Of a DNA stretch of 64,000 nt, positions 1-9,933 are shown in pieces. Source of the stretch: a bacterium (GTDB lineage: Bacteria; Armatimonadota; JACIXR01); assembly GCA_014360495.1 (NCBI GenBank), contig JACIXR010000010.1, positions 1 to 64,000 of the forward strand. Direction: 5' to 3'. The stretch's first letter is position 1. The number at the start of each line of letters is the position of its first letter. The notes beneath the pieces are model-generated. The model was given only the letters and a program-made list of their open reading frames with translations. It did not search any database and had not been told where the DNA came from. A program made the translations under genes and the position numbers.

Positions 1-13
1 GCCCCGAAGGGGC
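1..13 (-). terminator. GC-rich hairpin after the GH106-like gene
   Basis: Read on the minus strand, GCCCC and GGGGC pair around a TTC loop, 25 bases after the stop of the GH106-like gene. A compact GC stem closed over a CTTCGG-type loop is typical of an intrinsic terminator. The expected T-run would lie outside the window, so it could instead be a dispersed hairpin. Confidence 0.4.
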
Positions 14-37
14 ACGCCCCCCTCCTCTAAATATTCT

Positions 38-3000
38 CTATAAACTTACTCCCTTCTTAACTCCGACAATTATCCTAACTGGTCCCAGAAGACCTGACGC
101 CCTCAGAGGAGAATCCGCGCTGTAATGTCGCCATACCGTAAATGTGTAGCGACCAGTGGGACTTGGTTTGCCTTCCCATACCCACTTCGGTATCTCCTTC
201 AAGTTCCCATTCCATCCTACTCCGTTGTATTCGCAATGCTCCGGCAAATGTTCATCGCCAATCAACCTGTTCACCCAGAGATTCGTAACCTCTACCTCTA
301 AGACATTCTTACCAGCCTTAACTGCATCCGTTATATCCACCTGGAACGGCTTCTTCCAGAGAATCCCCAAATCCTTTCCGTTGAGCTTTGCCCTCGCTAT
401 TACCTCAACATCTCCCAAATCAAGGAATATCTCCTTATCCTTACCCAATATCTCCTTCGGTATCTCTATTTCCTTTATATATCTCGCCGTTCCAGAGAAG
501 TACTTAATCCCCTCTTCGGGATGCTCGCTCCAGGAGATCAGCTTTTCAAATACAACCTTCTCTGGAGCTCCCCAATTGGGCGGGAAGTGAACCTCCCAAG
601 GACCCTCAACTTCTATCGGCTTGGGAACGGAAGCAATCTCCACTTTCACCCTCTTTTTCGTCGTCGTTTCAATCTCGTAATTGCCGGGAGCGAACGCCAA
701 TAGCTCCAACTTGCCCTGGAATGTTGTGCTCAGCTTGACATCCGGAGCCTTGCCAACTATTCCCTTCGGTATCTCAACAAGGTCGTTTTCGTTCACTATA
801 ATGGTTTTAGGTTCATTGTTCCACTTGTAATCAACTCTCATCTTCTTGACGACGAAGGGAGCGGGGTCGCCGGCTATCTCGTTTGTGGCTCTCACTATGA
901 GCATATTGTTCTTCACCATCTTGCGCAATTGCTCCGTAACATCAACCTGTTTATTTGGGTCTTCAAGGATACCATAAATCGCCTTCACTATTTCCAGCTT
1001 CCCAATAGCCATAGGGGAGGGGAGGAAAGCATCCTTGCCATTGCGCAGGACTTTCGCGATTCCCTTTCTCTCCCTCGTCGGCTGGCGGAAGATGACGAAG
1101 ACGGAGCCGTAGGGGTCGAAGTTGAGAGTTAGCTCAGTCCTGTCATCTACGAAGCGGAAAATCGGCGCCCTCTCAACTTTACCCGTATCGGGGTGCCAGA
1201 GCTCGGGAATCTTACCCTTTACCCTGAAAGTGCATTTAACCGTCTCAAATCGCTCCCTTTGATTGGATAGGAAGTAGATATCCGCATTTCCATCCCTGCG
1301 ATGAATGTAAGTTATCGCCGTGCCCGGCAGGGTTCCCTCAAACTCAAAATCGGGTTTCACTCCCTTCAGCTGCAAAACTTCCTCAACCTTCTTTCCCCAG
1401 AATATCCTCCCCTTGCCATATTTTCTCTCCGTTGCCTTCACTCCGTCCAAATCACCCCAAATCTCATTAGCAAGCTTCTTCACTTCCTCATCAGCTTTGG
1501 GATAATCAACGAGGCTAGGGGAACGCAGGGGCTTAGGACCAATCACCCAAGCACCCGCCTTAACGAGTTCGCCGATTCTCTTTACCACCTTGGGCGTCAT
1601 TTCTCTTTCATTTGGCAGGACGAGAACCTCATAGGACATCCCATGAGGTAGGACGAGCTTATTCCCCTTCACAGTTAGCCTTTCCAGAAGGGTTGGTGTA
1701 TCGCAGGCGTCAAAGTCATAACTGGGAGGAAGAGGTTGGCTTGTCCTTATGCTTGCGGGCGAATTCTCTCCTATATAGAATAGGACATCGCCGACGAATA
1801 GTCCTTGCTGAAGGAGATATTCGCAGCGTGCCACATAGGTTAGCCAAGCGGAAGCGTCCTCCCACCAGGTGGTGTTGCGATTGAATTGAAATCCCCATGG
1901 ACCCATTGTGTTCCCCGGCTTATAATTCAGCCAGGGTTGATGGGCATAGGTATGGAAAACATACTTATTAACCCCGCTACAGAATATGAGGTCGCCCAGA
2001 GGTTTGAGGAGATAGGGATAGTCAACCCAGCCACTCCAAGGGGGTCCGGCGGTGAAGGATTCCGCTCCCACGACCTGTTTACCATAGATATGGGCGATTG
2101 AGGAAGCCAGTTTAGCGTTCCAATCCTTCTCAATTCCCAAGCCGTGTCCCAGCCAGAACTCGCTCATAGGGACATCCGCCTTGCTTCCCGCAGTGATATC
2201 GTCAAATGGACCATTACCATAAGGCTCAACCCAGAGCAAGAGCCCGTGCTTCCTGCAGAGCTCTCCGAAGTAGCCATAATAGTTCTCATTGAAGAGGTCA
2301 ACGATTGTCCTTCGGAAATCCCATAGGAATCTCTCCGATATATCCAAGCTATCAACCACCCTACCTCCCGCTGCAACTATCAAGAAGGGCAGAAGGTCAT
2401 ATCCGCATCGCTTCTTGAATTCCTCTCTCATCTTAGGAGTCCAGTTTTGCGAGCCCATCTCGTAGCTATCTATCAGGACATTTTTGAAGGTCTTGCCAGC
2501 CAATGGACCGCTGTCCTCTATTAGAGGGACAATGGCGTTTTTCCAATGCTCATCAAGAGCCTCTCTGCTCAATTTGTCCACCTCCCAACCCCTGCCTGAA
2601 TCGGGAGCGGGAGCGTTCTGAGCGCCTGTTAAAGTATGTCCTATTCGGATAATCGTCCACTTGCCTTCAGGGACATCCCATACAAGGCGACCGCTGGAGA
2701 ACTTTCCCGTGAGGTCAATTATGCGATTTTTGGGGACGATTGCATCGGGAGGAACGGGGCGGGTATCAGGTTGGGGTGTGTCCATTCTATGATAGCAAGC
2801 TTTTCCTTCCCAATTCTCAATTCGCCAATCTGTTGCTGGTGTGGGAAATGCGAGGACGGCGATATCCCTGTAGAAGCCAGCTACAGTGGGGGGTTGGGGG
2901 AGCTCGGCGTCAAATTTCTTTGGACCTTCAACTTGGACTTCGCTCCAGGTGAGCTTTTGCATTGCGTATTCCGGCTTTATCCAGGGACCACCGCTGCTTG

Positions 3001-3367
3001 ACCAGCCGGCGCAGTTGTGAACGCAGACTTCCAAGCCGAGCCTGTTAGCCTCCTTAACGGCGTGCTTGAAGAGCTCGTGCCACTCGGGGCTCATAAAGAG
3101 GATGGGTCCGGGTGGATTTCCAGGGGCGACATTAAATATTTGCACGCCGGAAACCCCTTTCTCCGCCAGCTCCTCAAGGTCCTTCGTTATTCCCTCAAAA
3201 GTGATGCTTCCATTGCACCAGTGCCACCAGGTCTGTGGCTTAGCTACTTGGGGAGGGCGGAGGAAGCCCGAAAGCAATTTATCAGCCGCTTCCCCTGCGG
3301 ATTGGAAGGCTAAGACCAACACAAAGACGAGGAAGAGAAGCATTCCGTTGTTTAAGTCGTTTGGCAT
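38..3367 (-). CDS. Secreted GH106-like alpha-L-rhamnosidase
   Basis: A 1109-residue protein with a signal peptide (about residues 8-28, ending AGEAA). It resembles the GH106 alpha-L-rhamnosidase family, which removes rhamnose from pectic glycans such as rhamnogalacturonan. Supporting signatures are WWHWCNGSI near residue 47, NCAGWSSSGGPW near 118, IDSYEMGSQ near 300, a central stretch with FHTYAHQPW and PGNTMG, and the C-terminal beta-sandwich motif YTFTVWRHY close to the end. Length matches the family (about 1000-1150). The ATG follows GAGAGGTG 11 bases upstream. It is the last gene of a long minus-strand array of glycan enzymes, which suggests a pectin-like substrate. Family membership is fairly sure; the exact substrate is not. 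Confidence 0.85.
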   Translation of the reverse strand: MPNDLNNGMLLFLVFVLVLAFQSAGEAADKLLSGFLRPPQVAKPQTWWHWCNGSITFEGITKDLEELAEKGVSGVQIFNVAPGNPPGPILFMSPEWHELFKHAVKEANRLGLEVCVHNCAGWSSSGGPWIKPEYAMQKLTWSEVQVEGPKKFDAELPQPPTVAGFYRDIAVLAFPTPATDWRIENWEGKACYHRMDTPQPDTRPVPPDAIVPKNRIIDLTGKFSSGRLVWDVPEGKWTIIRIGHTLTGAQNAPAPDSGRGWEVDKLSREALDEHWKNAIVPLIEDSGPLAGKTFKNVLIDSYEMGSQNWTPKMREEFKKRCGYDLLPFLIVAAGGRVVDSLDISERFLWDFRRTIVDLFNENYYGYFGELCRKHGLLLWVEPYGNGPFDDITAGSKADVPMSEFWLGHGLGIEKDWNAKLASSIAHIYGKQVVGAESFTAGPPWSGWVDYPYLLKPLGDLIFCSGVNKYVFHTYAHQPWLNYKPGNTMGPWGFQFNRNTTWWEDASAWLTYVARCEYLLQQGLFVGDVLFYIGENSPASIRTSQPLPPSYDFDACDTPTLLERLTVKGNKLVLPHGMSYEVLVLPNEREMTPKVVKRIGELVKAGAWVIGPKPLRSPSLVDYPKADEEVKKLANEIWGDLDGVKATERKYGKGRIFWGKKVEEVLQLKGVKPDFEFEGTLPGTAITYIHRRDGNADIYFLSNQRERFETVKCTFRVKGKIPELWHPDTGKVERAPIFRFVDDRTELTLNFDPYGSVFVIFRQPTRERKGIAKVLRNGKDAFLPSPMAIGKLEIVKAIYGILEDPNKQVDVTEQLRKMVKNNMLIVRATNEIAGDPAPFVVKKMRVDYKWNNEPKTIIVNENDLVEIPKGIVGKAPDVKLSTTFQGKLELLAFAPGNYEIETTTKKRVKVEIASVPKPIEVEGPWEVHFPPNWGAPEKVVFEKLISWSEHPEEGIKYFSGTARYIKEIEIPKEILGKDKEIFLDLGDVEVIARAKLNGKDLGILWKKPFQVDITDAVKAGKNVLEVEVTNLWVNRLIGDEHLPEHCEYNGVGWNGNLKEIPKWVWEGKPSPTGRYTFTVWRHYSADSPLRASGLLGPVRIIVGVKKGVSL

Positions 3368-3452
3368 GATATTAGCTCACCTCTCTTTTTTAGGTTTTTA
3401 TCTATCATAGAAAAGGCTAAAATTATGTCAAATTATTTTTGGGCAACTTTAT

Positions 3453-4814
3453 TCACTCTCTTATTAGATGAAGCGCTGCACCTTCCCTGAAGGGTGGGGT
3501 GAATTTTAATTTCCCTCCTCCTTCCACCTTGCCTCCTTGACGAACTATTCTTCTCAAAGGATGGAACCATTCAACCTTGAATGTTGCTTTTATACCCGAG
3601 AGGTCAACTTGTCCCTCTTTCATCTCCGGGAAATAAACGAGATATTCGTTCCCAGGGTCGGCTAAACAGTAGCTCGTTGAGGAAAGCTCGTTATGGGGAA
3701 TCATTTTGGCGAGATTTATCCTCTTGGCTACTCTCAGCGTTTGTCCCATCGCCTGACGAATCTCCTCCGAACCAGGAATATCACCCCTTTCATTTCCCGT
3801 CAATGAGGCTATTCTGTCCATAAAGATAGGGTTATGTCCCCTTAGAAAGCTCTTCCAAACCCACTGATAATTTCCTCCTTCTCCCCAGATGTGATCAGTA
3901 TCAAGGATTGACACCTTCTTTCCATCCATAGCTCGCGGATTGGTTCGCAAGTCCCCCCAATGTGCAGAGCCCGGGGAGAACCAATCCGCTGGGCTGGCGA
4001 GCATATCATCGTTGCTCTCCCTTCCGTGCCCAGTTAAGCCAACTGGATGTTGCTTTGGCTTTTTCTTCTCATACTCCTTTATATAATTCACGATGAACCA
4101 ATCCCATTCTTTTGTCCCACCCTCATTTATTATTTCATAAAGAACATTATCAAGGTCATTAAGGGTATCTATCACTTTTCTGATGTAAGCCAGCTCAATC
4201 TCTCGCACAGCCTTGATTTTCGGATGCTCGCTCAAGGTAACGCATTCGCTCCCTCTTCCATCTCCATCCACATCGCCATCTATCCCATTTACATTGTTGT
4301 CTTTATTAAAGGGATGCAATTTCCATTCCCCCGGAACCTCAAAATTGCCTCCCACAAACAACATGACGGAAACATATATTCCCTTTTCCCTCGCCAATTC
4401 TACCCTTTCCCTCAGCCTCTTAAAGTAATCGGGATTGAATTTTTTAAGATTAAATTTCGGTTTCCCATCGTTGGCGAGACCCGGTCCAGTGCGTAGCCAA
4501 GGGTGAGGACTGATGGAAGGGAAAATCCAAGCACCAGTAGACTGCCAGGACCACATCCTGATGAAATTGTGGTTATGTTTAACGAGAAAACGGATGTAGG
4601 CATTGAAGTCGAAGGGAGGCTTTCTTTCATCGCCATCTTGAAGGTTCGTCCAGGTATGAGAACCAGTAAGATATACTATCTTCCCGCTGCTATCCTCAAA
4701 ATAGCGTGGATTTGTCTTGCTGACCCTCAAAGGTCCCATTTTAGAGGGAGGAGTTGCACCCACCAAGAGAATTGAAGCTATGAGGCAAGGTGATAATTTT
4801 TTAAAAAGGCGCAT
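3453..4814 (-). CDS. Secreted GH5-like (clan A) glycosidase with collagenase-type C-terminal domain
   Basis: A 453-residue protein with a short N-terminal signal sequence. The body is a cellulase-like TIM barrel of the type found in DUF4038/GH140-like proteins: PRYFEDSSGKIVYLTGSHTW begins near residue 37, FIRMWSWQ lies near 85, and NVLYEIINEGG near 225 carries the Asn-Glu pair expected of the acid/base residue. The last 90 residues (YCLADPGNEYLVYFPE and VEWFHPL) match the beta-sandwich called putative collagen-binding domain. RBS GGGAGG precedes the ATG. The next gene upstream ends only 6 bases away, so they are co-transcribed. The substrate is unknown; apiosidase or another side-chain-removing activity is possible. 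Confidence 0.7.
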   Translation of the reverse strand: MRLFKKLSPCLIASILLVGATPPSKMGPLRVSKTNPRYFEDSSGKIVYLTGSHTWTNLQDGDERKPPFDFNAYIRFLVKHNHNFIRMWSWQSTGAWIFPSISPHPWLRTGPGLANDGKPKFNLKKFNPDYFKRLRERVELAREKGIYVSVMLFVGGNFEVPGEWKLHPFNKDNNVNGIDGDVDGDGRGSECVTLSEHPKIKAVREIELAYIRKVIDTLNDLDNVLYEIINEGGTKEWDWFIVNYIKEYEKKKPKQHPVGLTGHGRESNDDMLASPADWFSPGSAHWGDLRTNPRAMDGKKVSILDTDHIWGEGGNYQWVWKSFLRGHNPIFMDRIASLTGNERGDIPGSEEIRQAMGQTLRVAKRINLAKMIPHNELSSTSYCLADPGNEYLVYFPEMKEGQVDLSGIKATFKVEWFHPLRRIVRQGGKVEGGGKLKFTPPFREGAALHLIRE

Positions 4815-4820
4815 AGAGTC

Positions 4821-7751
4821 TCACCTCCCAGTTTTTAAGATTTTCACCGCTATATCCCTGATTAAATTCTCCACTTTCAAAGTCATCTTCCCGCCTTCAG
4901 ATCTCACCCTTTCCTCCTTAACTACCTTTCCCTCCCTCGTGTCAAACCATTGCACCCTATATTCTCCATCTCTCAATCCCAAAACATCAAAGCTGAAGGC
5001 ATCCATCTTTCTGGGAATTTTACCCTCCAAATCGTTTTTCCAGTTGCTCGCCTTATCGTGAATCCATAACAAAGCCTCGCTATCCGTGCAGAGCCCTAAT
5101 ATATCAACATCGGGAATGTTCAAATCCTTGTAATTGGTCAAGCGATAGCGAGAAATGCTCACCCAATCTCCGCTTCTATTCTCCAGCTCTATCCTGTGTT
5201 TTCCCGCTGGTATATCAAGTCCATATTCCTTTTCGTAAGTATATTGATAAATTGACCATTGTTCTTGCCAAGCCTTGCTCTTGTATCCCTCATCGTCCTC
5301 GGGAAGCTTCAGGACGAAAGCCTCCTTACCATCAACCTTCACAACTATCTCGCAGGAACTGGAAACAACATTGACTGTGAAGAGGAATTTCCCGTTTTCA
5401 GGGTAGTCAACATTGAAGATGAGGGGGGCTCTTTCGTTGGGTTTGCCTGGAGAATAAAGAAATGCGCTGAATCTACCCTGGCCCTCTACTTTCCCATTTC
5501 TCAAGATGGTAAATTCCGTTCCCGTTGACCTTCCCCAACCCATTGTGGGTTGAAAGACGACATCACCATATCCTCGTGCTTTCTTATCCACATAACTTGG
5601 CTCACTCGTCTTTACATATTCATATTTCCTCTCCGCCCAGGGGATATCAGAGACGAACTTCGCTATGGGTTTGAACTCTTTAAAGAGTCCTTTTTGATGG
5701 ATATAGTTATCCCACCACCAAATCATAGCGGTGCCCATTGAGCGCGAGAGCATCGCTGACCACATCCCGTTATGCATACTCGTTCCCAACCCTTTCTCAT
5801 CGTAGTTCACATCGCTCTTTCTGAAGTCTATGCCGAACTCACCGATGAGAAAAGGCTTCTGAAACTTCTCGGTGTATTCTTTGCAGGTTGAATGGAAGAG
5901 TTGAGAGAAATCAGCTTGGTCCCCCACGCCGTAATGATGAATCTGAGAGTAATCCATATTCCTCAAACTCCAAACGGCATCGTCGCCATAGGTGGTCGTG
6001 AGAAGATGCTTGAAGGGGTCAATTGTCCTCATATAATTCGCCATTTCCTCAATCCAGCTGGCAGGAGCATTGACCTCGTTCCAAAACTCAAAGGAGAGGA
6101 TGTTTGTTGAATAGCCCCAGCGAGCAACGATGTATTCAAGCCTCTGCTTATAAAACTTGCGCGCTATTTCATTAGTCCAGAAATCGGCTGGCTTATCGCA
6201 GGGACCGCCATTTTCTTTATTGTAGGGATTGAAGTGCCATCTTTGCTCGCCAAAATAGAGTTTTTGGTCTGAGACCTCGCCGTGATAGCCTAGGCAGAGC
6301 ATTATATGAATGCCGTTTTTATGAGCCAGTTCCAAGAGCCTATCAACTCGCCAGGCGTTATCAAGGGCGTATTTCCCTAGCCCTTGATAATCTCCAGACG
6401 CCCCGGGGTCATTTGGCGACCATTCCAGGCTGAGATGCCAAGGGCACATCCAAACCCTTATATAGTTCCCTCCGTTATCCCCGAGTTCCTTCAGCCATCT
6501 TTCATAATCCTCCAATCTCCCCCAGCACATATTCTCACCAATCGCGAAGAACGATTTGCCACTGTCATAACGAAGGTAATAAGGAGAATTCTTGCTCCTT
6601 CTAATGAATCCCTCTCCCTCTTTCCCTTTCACTATGAAACTTCCCTCAGTTGATTTTGCTTCGCCATTTCTATCTTTAACGACAACATAATACCTATAGG
6701 TACCCTCCTCGCTCGGAGCAAATCTGACCTTCCAAGTTGGCTCGCCTTTCCTTCTCAATCCGCCTTGTATCATCTCGTAATCCTGATAGTAAAATCCCCT
6801 GACCTTTATGTTCTTTCCACTGGGGGAGGTGAAATAGGCGAAGAGGCTTATATCGTTTGGGTCGAATGGATTATCGTAGGTAGCGTCCATATCAATGGTC
6901 AGTTCAAATTTCTCGAACATCCTCACCTGCTTGGCGCTTGGAGATATATTCTTTATCTTCAGGGGTTTAGAGGAGGTCAAAGGGACGACCTTCCTTTTTT
7001 GAACCTCCTTCTCCAATCTCTCCAAATCCTTTTTTGCTTCCTCTTTTCCCATAGCTATCAACCTCACTTTCAGATTGATTTTTTCTCCTTTTCTCAAGAT
7101 ACCTCCTTCTTTCATGGAGGCGTAAATTTGGAGCTCAAAGGTGTCTCCGTTGAACTTCCTATCGTCTTGAAACTGGATGCTTTGCCCTCCAGAGATTTTG
7201 AAGCGAAGGTGTTCGCCTGTGGCAATTGTCCAGCCGAACTCGTCATAATAGCCGTTTACTAGCACATATGAAGGTGGAAGTTGAGCAGGGAGTTTTCCCT
7301 TGCGGATTTTATCTGAAAGGGAATCATAAGCAAACCATTCTCCCACACCCGCATTGGGAGAAATGGGAAGATAAGCAAAGAGAACAACGCCTTGAACTGG
7401 GAGGTCAGCTGTGGGCTCAAGGACATATGAAAGCTCTACCTCCTTGTCCCTTTTCAATATCTTCTCCTCAAACTTAACCACCTTCCCCTCACAGTATAGA
7501 TTCCCTCGGAATAGCCCCGGCTTTGCCTCCTTTATCTCCTGTGAATTCTCCTGGTCTGCGTAATTGCCCTGCCAATTTGGCTTTACTATAGCCAGCTGGA
7601 GGCTTTGCAGTAGGAGGGCGTTGCCGAGTCTCAGCTCCTTTATAGTTCCATCGGGAGGAACTCTATAGGACAGGGAGGTTTTCCCTCCCCAAAGAAAACA
7701 GGGAAAGATTATAAGTAGCGAGAGCCACAAAATCTTTTTATTCATCTCCAT
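4821..7751 (-). CDS. Secreted DUF5060 plus GH5-like multidomain glycosidase
   Basis: About 976 residues with a hydrophobic signal segment (WLSLLIIFPCFLW). Order of parts: an N-terminal beta-rich region (about 25-255), a DUF5060-type Ig-like domain (about 275-375, with TYDNPFDPNDISLFAYF), a cellulase-fold TIM barrel (about 385-690) and a C-terminal beta region. In the barrel FWNEVNAP carries the acid/base Asn-Glu and FLIGEFGIDF the likely nucleophile Glu. DUF5060 commonly precedes such barrels in polysaccharide-degrading bacteria. GTG at 7754 is possible, but ATG at 7751 or 7745 fits the GGAG spacing better. It is probably co-transcribed with the downstream glycosidase. Confidence 0.7.
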   Translation of the reverse strand: MEMNKKILWLSLLIIFPCFLWGGKTSLSYRVPPDGTIKELRLGNALLLQSLQLAIVKPNWQGNYADQENSQEIKEAKPGLFRGNLYCEGKVVKFEEKILKRDKEVELSYVLEPTADLPVQGVVLFAYLPISPNAGVGEWFAYDSLSDKIRKGKLPAQLPPSYVLVNGYYDEFGWTIATGEHLRFKISGGQSIQFQDDRKFNGDTFELQIYASMKEGGILRKGEKINLKVRLIAMGKEEAKKDLERLEKEVQKRKVVPLTSSKPLKIKNISPSAKQVRMFEKFELTIDMDATYDNPFDPNDISLFAYFTSPSGKNIKVRGFYYQDYEMIQGGLRRKGEPTWKVRFAPSEEGTYRYYVVVKDRNGEAKSTEGSFIVKGKEGEGFIRRSKNSPYYLRYDSGKSFFAIGENMCWGRLEDYERWLKELGDNGGNYIRVWMCPWHLSLEWSPNDPGASGDYQGLGKYALDNAWRVDRLLELAHKNGIHIMLCLGYHGEVSDQKLYFGEQRWHFNPYNKENGGPCDKPADFWTNEIARKFYKQRLEYIVARWGYSTNILSFEFWNEVNAPASWIEEMANYMRTIDPFKHLLTTTYGDDAVWSLRNMDYSQIHHYGVGDQADFSQLFHSTCKEYTEKFQKPFLIGEFGIDFRKSDVNYDEKGLGTSMHNGMWSAMLSRSMGTAMIWWWDNYIHQKGLFKEFKPIAKFVSDIPWAERKYEYVKTSEPSYVDKKARGYGDVVFQPTMGWGRSTGTEFTILRNGKVEGQGRFSAFLYSPGKPNERAPLIFNVDYPENGKFLFTVNVVSSSCEIVVKVDGKEAFVLKLPEDDEGYKSKAWQEQWSIYQYTYEKEYGLDIPAGKHRIELENRSGDWVSISRYRLTNYKDLNIPDVDILGLCTDSEALLWIHDKASNWKNDLEGKIPRKMDAFSFDVLGLRDGEYRVQWFDTREGKVVKEERVRSEGGKMTLKVENLIRDIAVKILKTGR

Positions 7752-7818
7752 CACGCTCCGCTTTTATTATGCATATTTATTATCATAAAGGAAAGATTGT
7801 TATTGCAAGAGGAAAATC

Positions 7819-9933
7819 TCACCATTTCGCCAAGAGCAAGAGGAAATTTTCTGGCTCAATTTGAAAATTGTAAAGCCCATTTGTGGCTTCTATCTCCTCC
7901 CCACTTAGAGCATTCGTTATTTTAGCGTTCTTATTTCCCATCCATTTCAACGAAATGTCTACTTTCTCATCTACTTTCAAATTAGATACAACGGCGAGCA
8001 AGCTCTTTCCGTCTTCCAACTCCCATACCGCTACCATTATTTCCTTTGCTTTGGGGTTTTCTATTTTCCAATAGGGATTCGGTCGCCAACCGGGAGTGAA
8101 TTTGGACCTGCGGATTTGAAGGCGTTCAAATAATTGTGATAGTTCAACAACCTTATTCTGATTCATATATTCCAACATACCTATGGGGACACCATGGGGT
8201 AAGAACCAGGCGTAAGCCATAATTGTTTGCCTATAGACGGGGTGGTTTTCCGATGCCTCCCACATAAGTGCGTCAAAAAGATTTGGAACACCCCAATTTG
8301 TTGATAGACAGCGTGCCCTGAACAATCCTAAGCCCAAACATTTCCCATAGGTTCCCTCGGGTGTTAGCATACTCGGTCCTTGAAGAGGCCAACCCGCGAA
8401 TTCTCCTGTTAACCATTCTGTTGCGAATCCCATCAATGGAGGGACGAACTCCCAGGAATGAATCCAAAAGTGATATTGAGGGAAGCCCTTTCTGCTTGGG
8501 GCTGTTTTGGGGAGGGGAGACTTCACATTGTCCTCAAGGAAAAGAGCAACCACCTTGTTGAATTCTCTACCTTCCAAAACCGGGACGGTGAGATGACGGT
8601 TTCCCTTTTCATCTGTCCATCCGCAGCCGTGTCTTGGATTACTACAAGCCATCGTGCCGCCCATCCATCCATCGCAATAAATGCCATCCAATCCCAGCTC
8701 CTTTACATTCTTGACCAACCATCCATAAAAAAGCCACTTGCGCAGGGTGTAAGAGCGAACGCAATTTTGATAATGGGGAACTCCTTCCCACTCAAGGATG
8801 GATTCCGGGAGGGTCTTCCAATCCTCGGCGAACTCTTCAAATTCTTTCCCAATATGGGAAGAGATTTTTTGGGGACAATGTGCTACGCCAAGGAATGCTA
8901 TGTCTTTCCTATGGCAGTATTCCCTCGCTTGCTCCAAAATATCCCTTCTTACATTATAAGGGTTGTTTAGACCCTCCATAGCCTCTCCATTGGGTTTTGG
9001 CCATACAAGGCACATATCTATATCCTCGGAAATACGATTTAGCGCCCGCCAAGGTTCATAAACTAATGTCCCTGCTTTTAAAGCGAAATAATCTGGTGGA
9101 AGTGGCTTAATGGGAGTAGCTTGAATGCCGAATTTAAATATCCTTCCGTTCAAGTTAACGGGCTTTTCCACGAGATTAATTTGGTATATATGAAACTCCC
9201 TGCCAGGTATAAAGGTGCAAAAATTATCCTCGCTTATAGGTTCCCAGTGCTGAAGGGAGCAGTATGTGAAGCCTATTCCACCTTCCTCGTCCCCAAACCA
9301 GTGATAAAAATTGACTATATTTTCCTTCGGATTTGCAAGCCAGGGCAGGGGGATTGGCTTTTGCTCCACAAAACCAGCGAGAGGGCGGGAAAAGGTTTGA
9401 TATAGCTTGATATATTCTTTTTTCAAAGGGACAACAACCTTTAGCCCCTCAACCTTTCTCTCCCTTTCTTCATCTTGAAAACGCAAATTGACCCAGAGGA
9501 AACCATCAAATTCAATCCACATATTCGCATATGCCTTTATTCCCTTTATTTCACCCTCAGCTATTATATCCGCTCTGCTCTTTCTCGCTTTTGCTATTTT
9601 AAATCTTCTCAAAGCAATGCTGTGCTCCTTACCACTTAATTTAACGACAATTTGAATGGGATTAGCAAGGATTCGTCTTCCTTGAGTGGTAATGCTATCG
9701 GGGAGAAGGGAATTCCCCCATTTTATTGTCCTTCCCCAAACCTTTACTTCCTTATTCTTCGCCTCCACAGGTGTCCAGGGCAAGGGGACGCGATCCAGTT
9801 TAGCGTAGTAATCGTATAGAGAGCTTATTAGCCAGTCGGGGTTTTCCCCTTTCCCCAAAGCTATGGAAATAAACAAAACGATAAGGAGGATTATTTTAGA
9901 AATAAGCGTTGGGGTTGTAATATTGGTTGACAT
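7819..9933 (-). CDS. Secreted DUF6067/GH123-like protein
   Basis: A 704-residue protein with an N-terminal hydrophobic signal (about residues 12-27, ending IALGKG). It has a beta-rich N-terminal half with WFGDEEGGIGFTYCSLQHW and a C-terminal TIM-barrel-like half with GLDGIYCDGWMGG. These features resemble DUF6067/GH123-like proteins annotated near glycan enzymes; the activity is unknown. The start overlaps the upstream sugar-binding protein gene by 38 bases and AAGGAGA sits directly before the ATG, so translation is probably coupled. It sits between the transporter and three secreted glycosidases, suggesting work on the same glycan. The family call is by motif resemblance only. Confidence 0.6.
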   Translation of the reverse strand: MSTNITTPTLISKIILLIVLFISIALGKGENPDWLISSLYDYYAKLDRVPLPWTPVEAKNKEVKVWGRTIKWGNSLLPDSITTQGRRILANPIQIVVKLSGKEHSIALRRFKIAKARKSRADIIAEGEIKGIKAYANMWIEFDGFLWVNLRFQDEERERKVEGLKVVVPLKKEYIKLYQTFSRPLAGFVEQKPIPLPWLANPKENIVNFYHWFGDEEGGIGFTYCSLQHWEPISEDNFCTFIPGREFHIYQINLVEKPVNLNGRIFKFGIQATPIKPLPPDYFALKAGTLVYEPWRALNRISEDIDMCLVWPKPNGEAMEGLNNPYNVRRDILEQAREYCHRKDIAFLGVAHCPQKISSHIGKEFEEFAEDWKTLPESILEWEGVPHYQNCVRSYTLRKWLFYGWLVKNVKELGLDGIYCDGWMGGTMACSNPRHGCGWTDEKGNRHLTVPVLEGREFNKVVALFLEDNVKSPLPKTAPSRKGFPQYHFWIHSWEFVPPLMGFATEWLTGEFAGWPLQGPSMLTPEGTYGKCLGLGLFRARCLSTNWGVPNLFDALMWEASENHPVYRQTIMAYAWFLPHGVPIGMLEYMNQNKVVELSQLFERLQIRRSKFTPGWRPNPYWKIENPKAKEIMVAVWELEDGKSLLAVVSNLKVDEKVDISLKWMGNKNAKITNALSGEEIEATNGLYNFQIEPENFLLLLAKW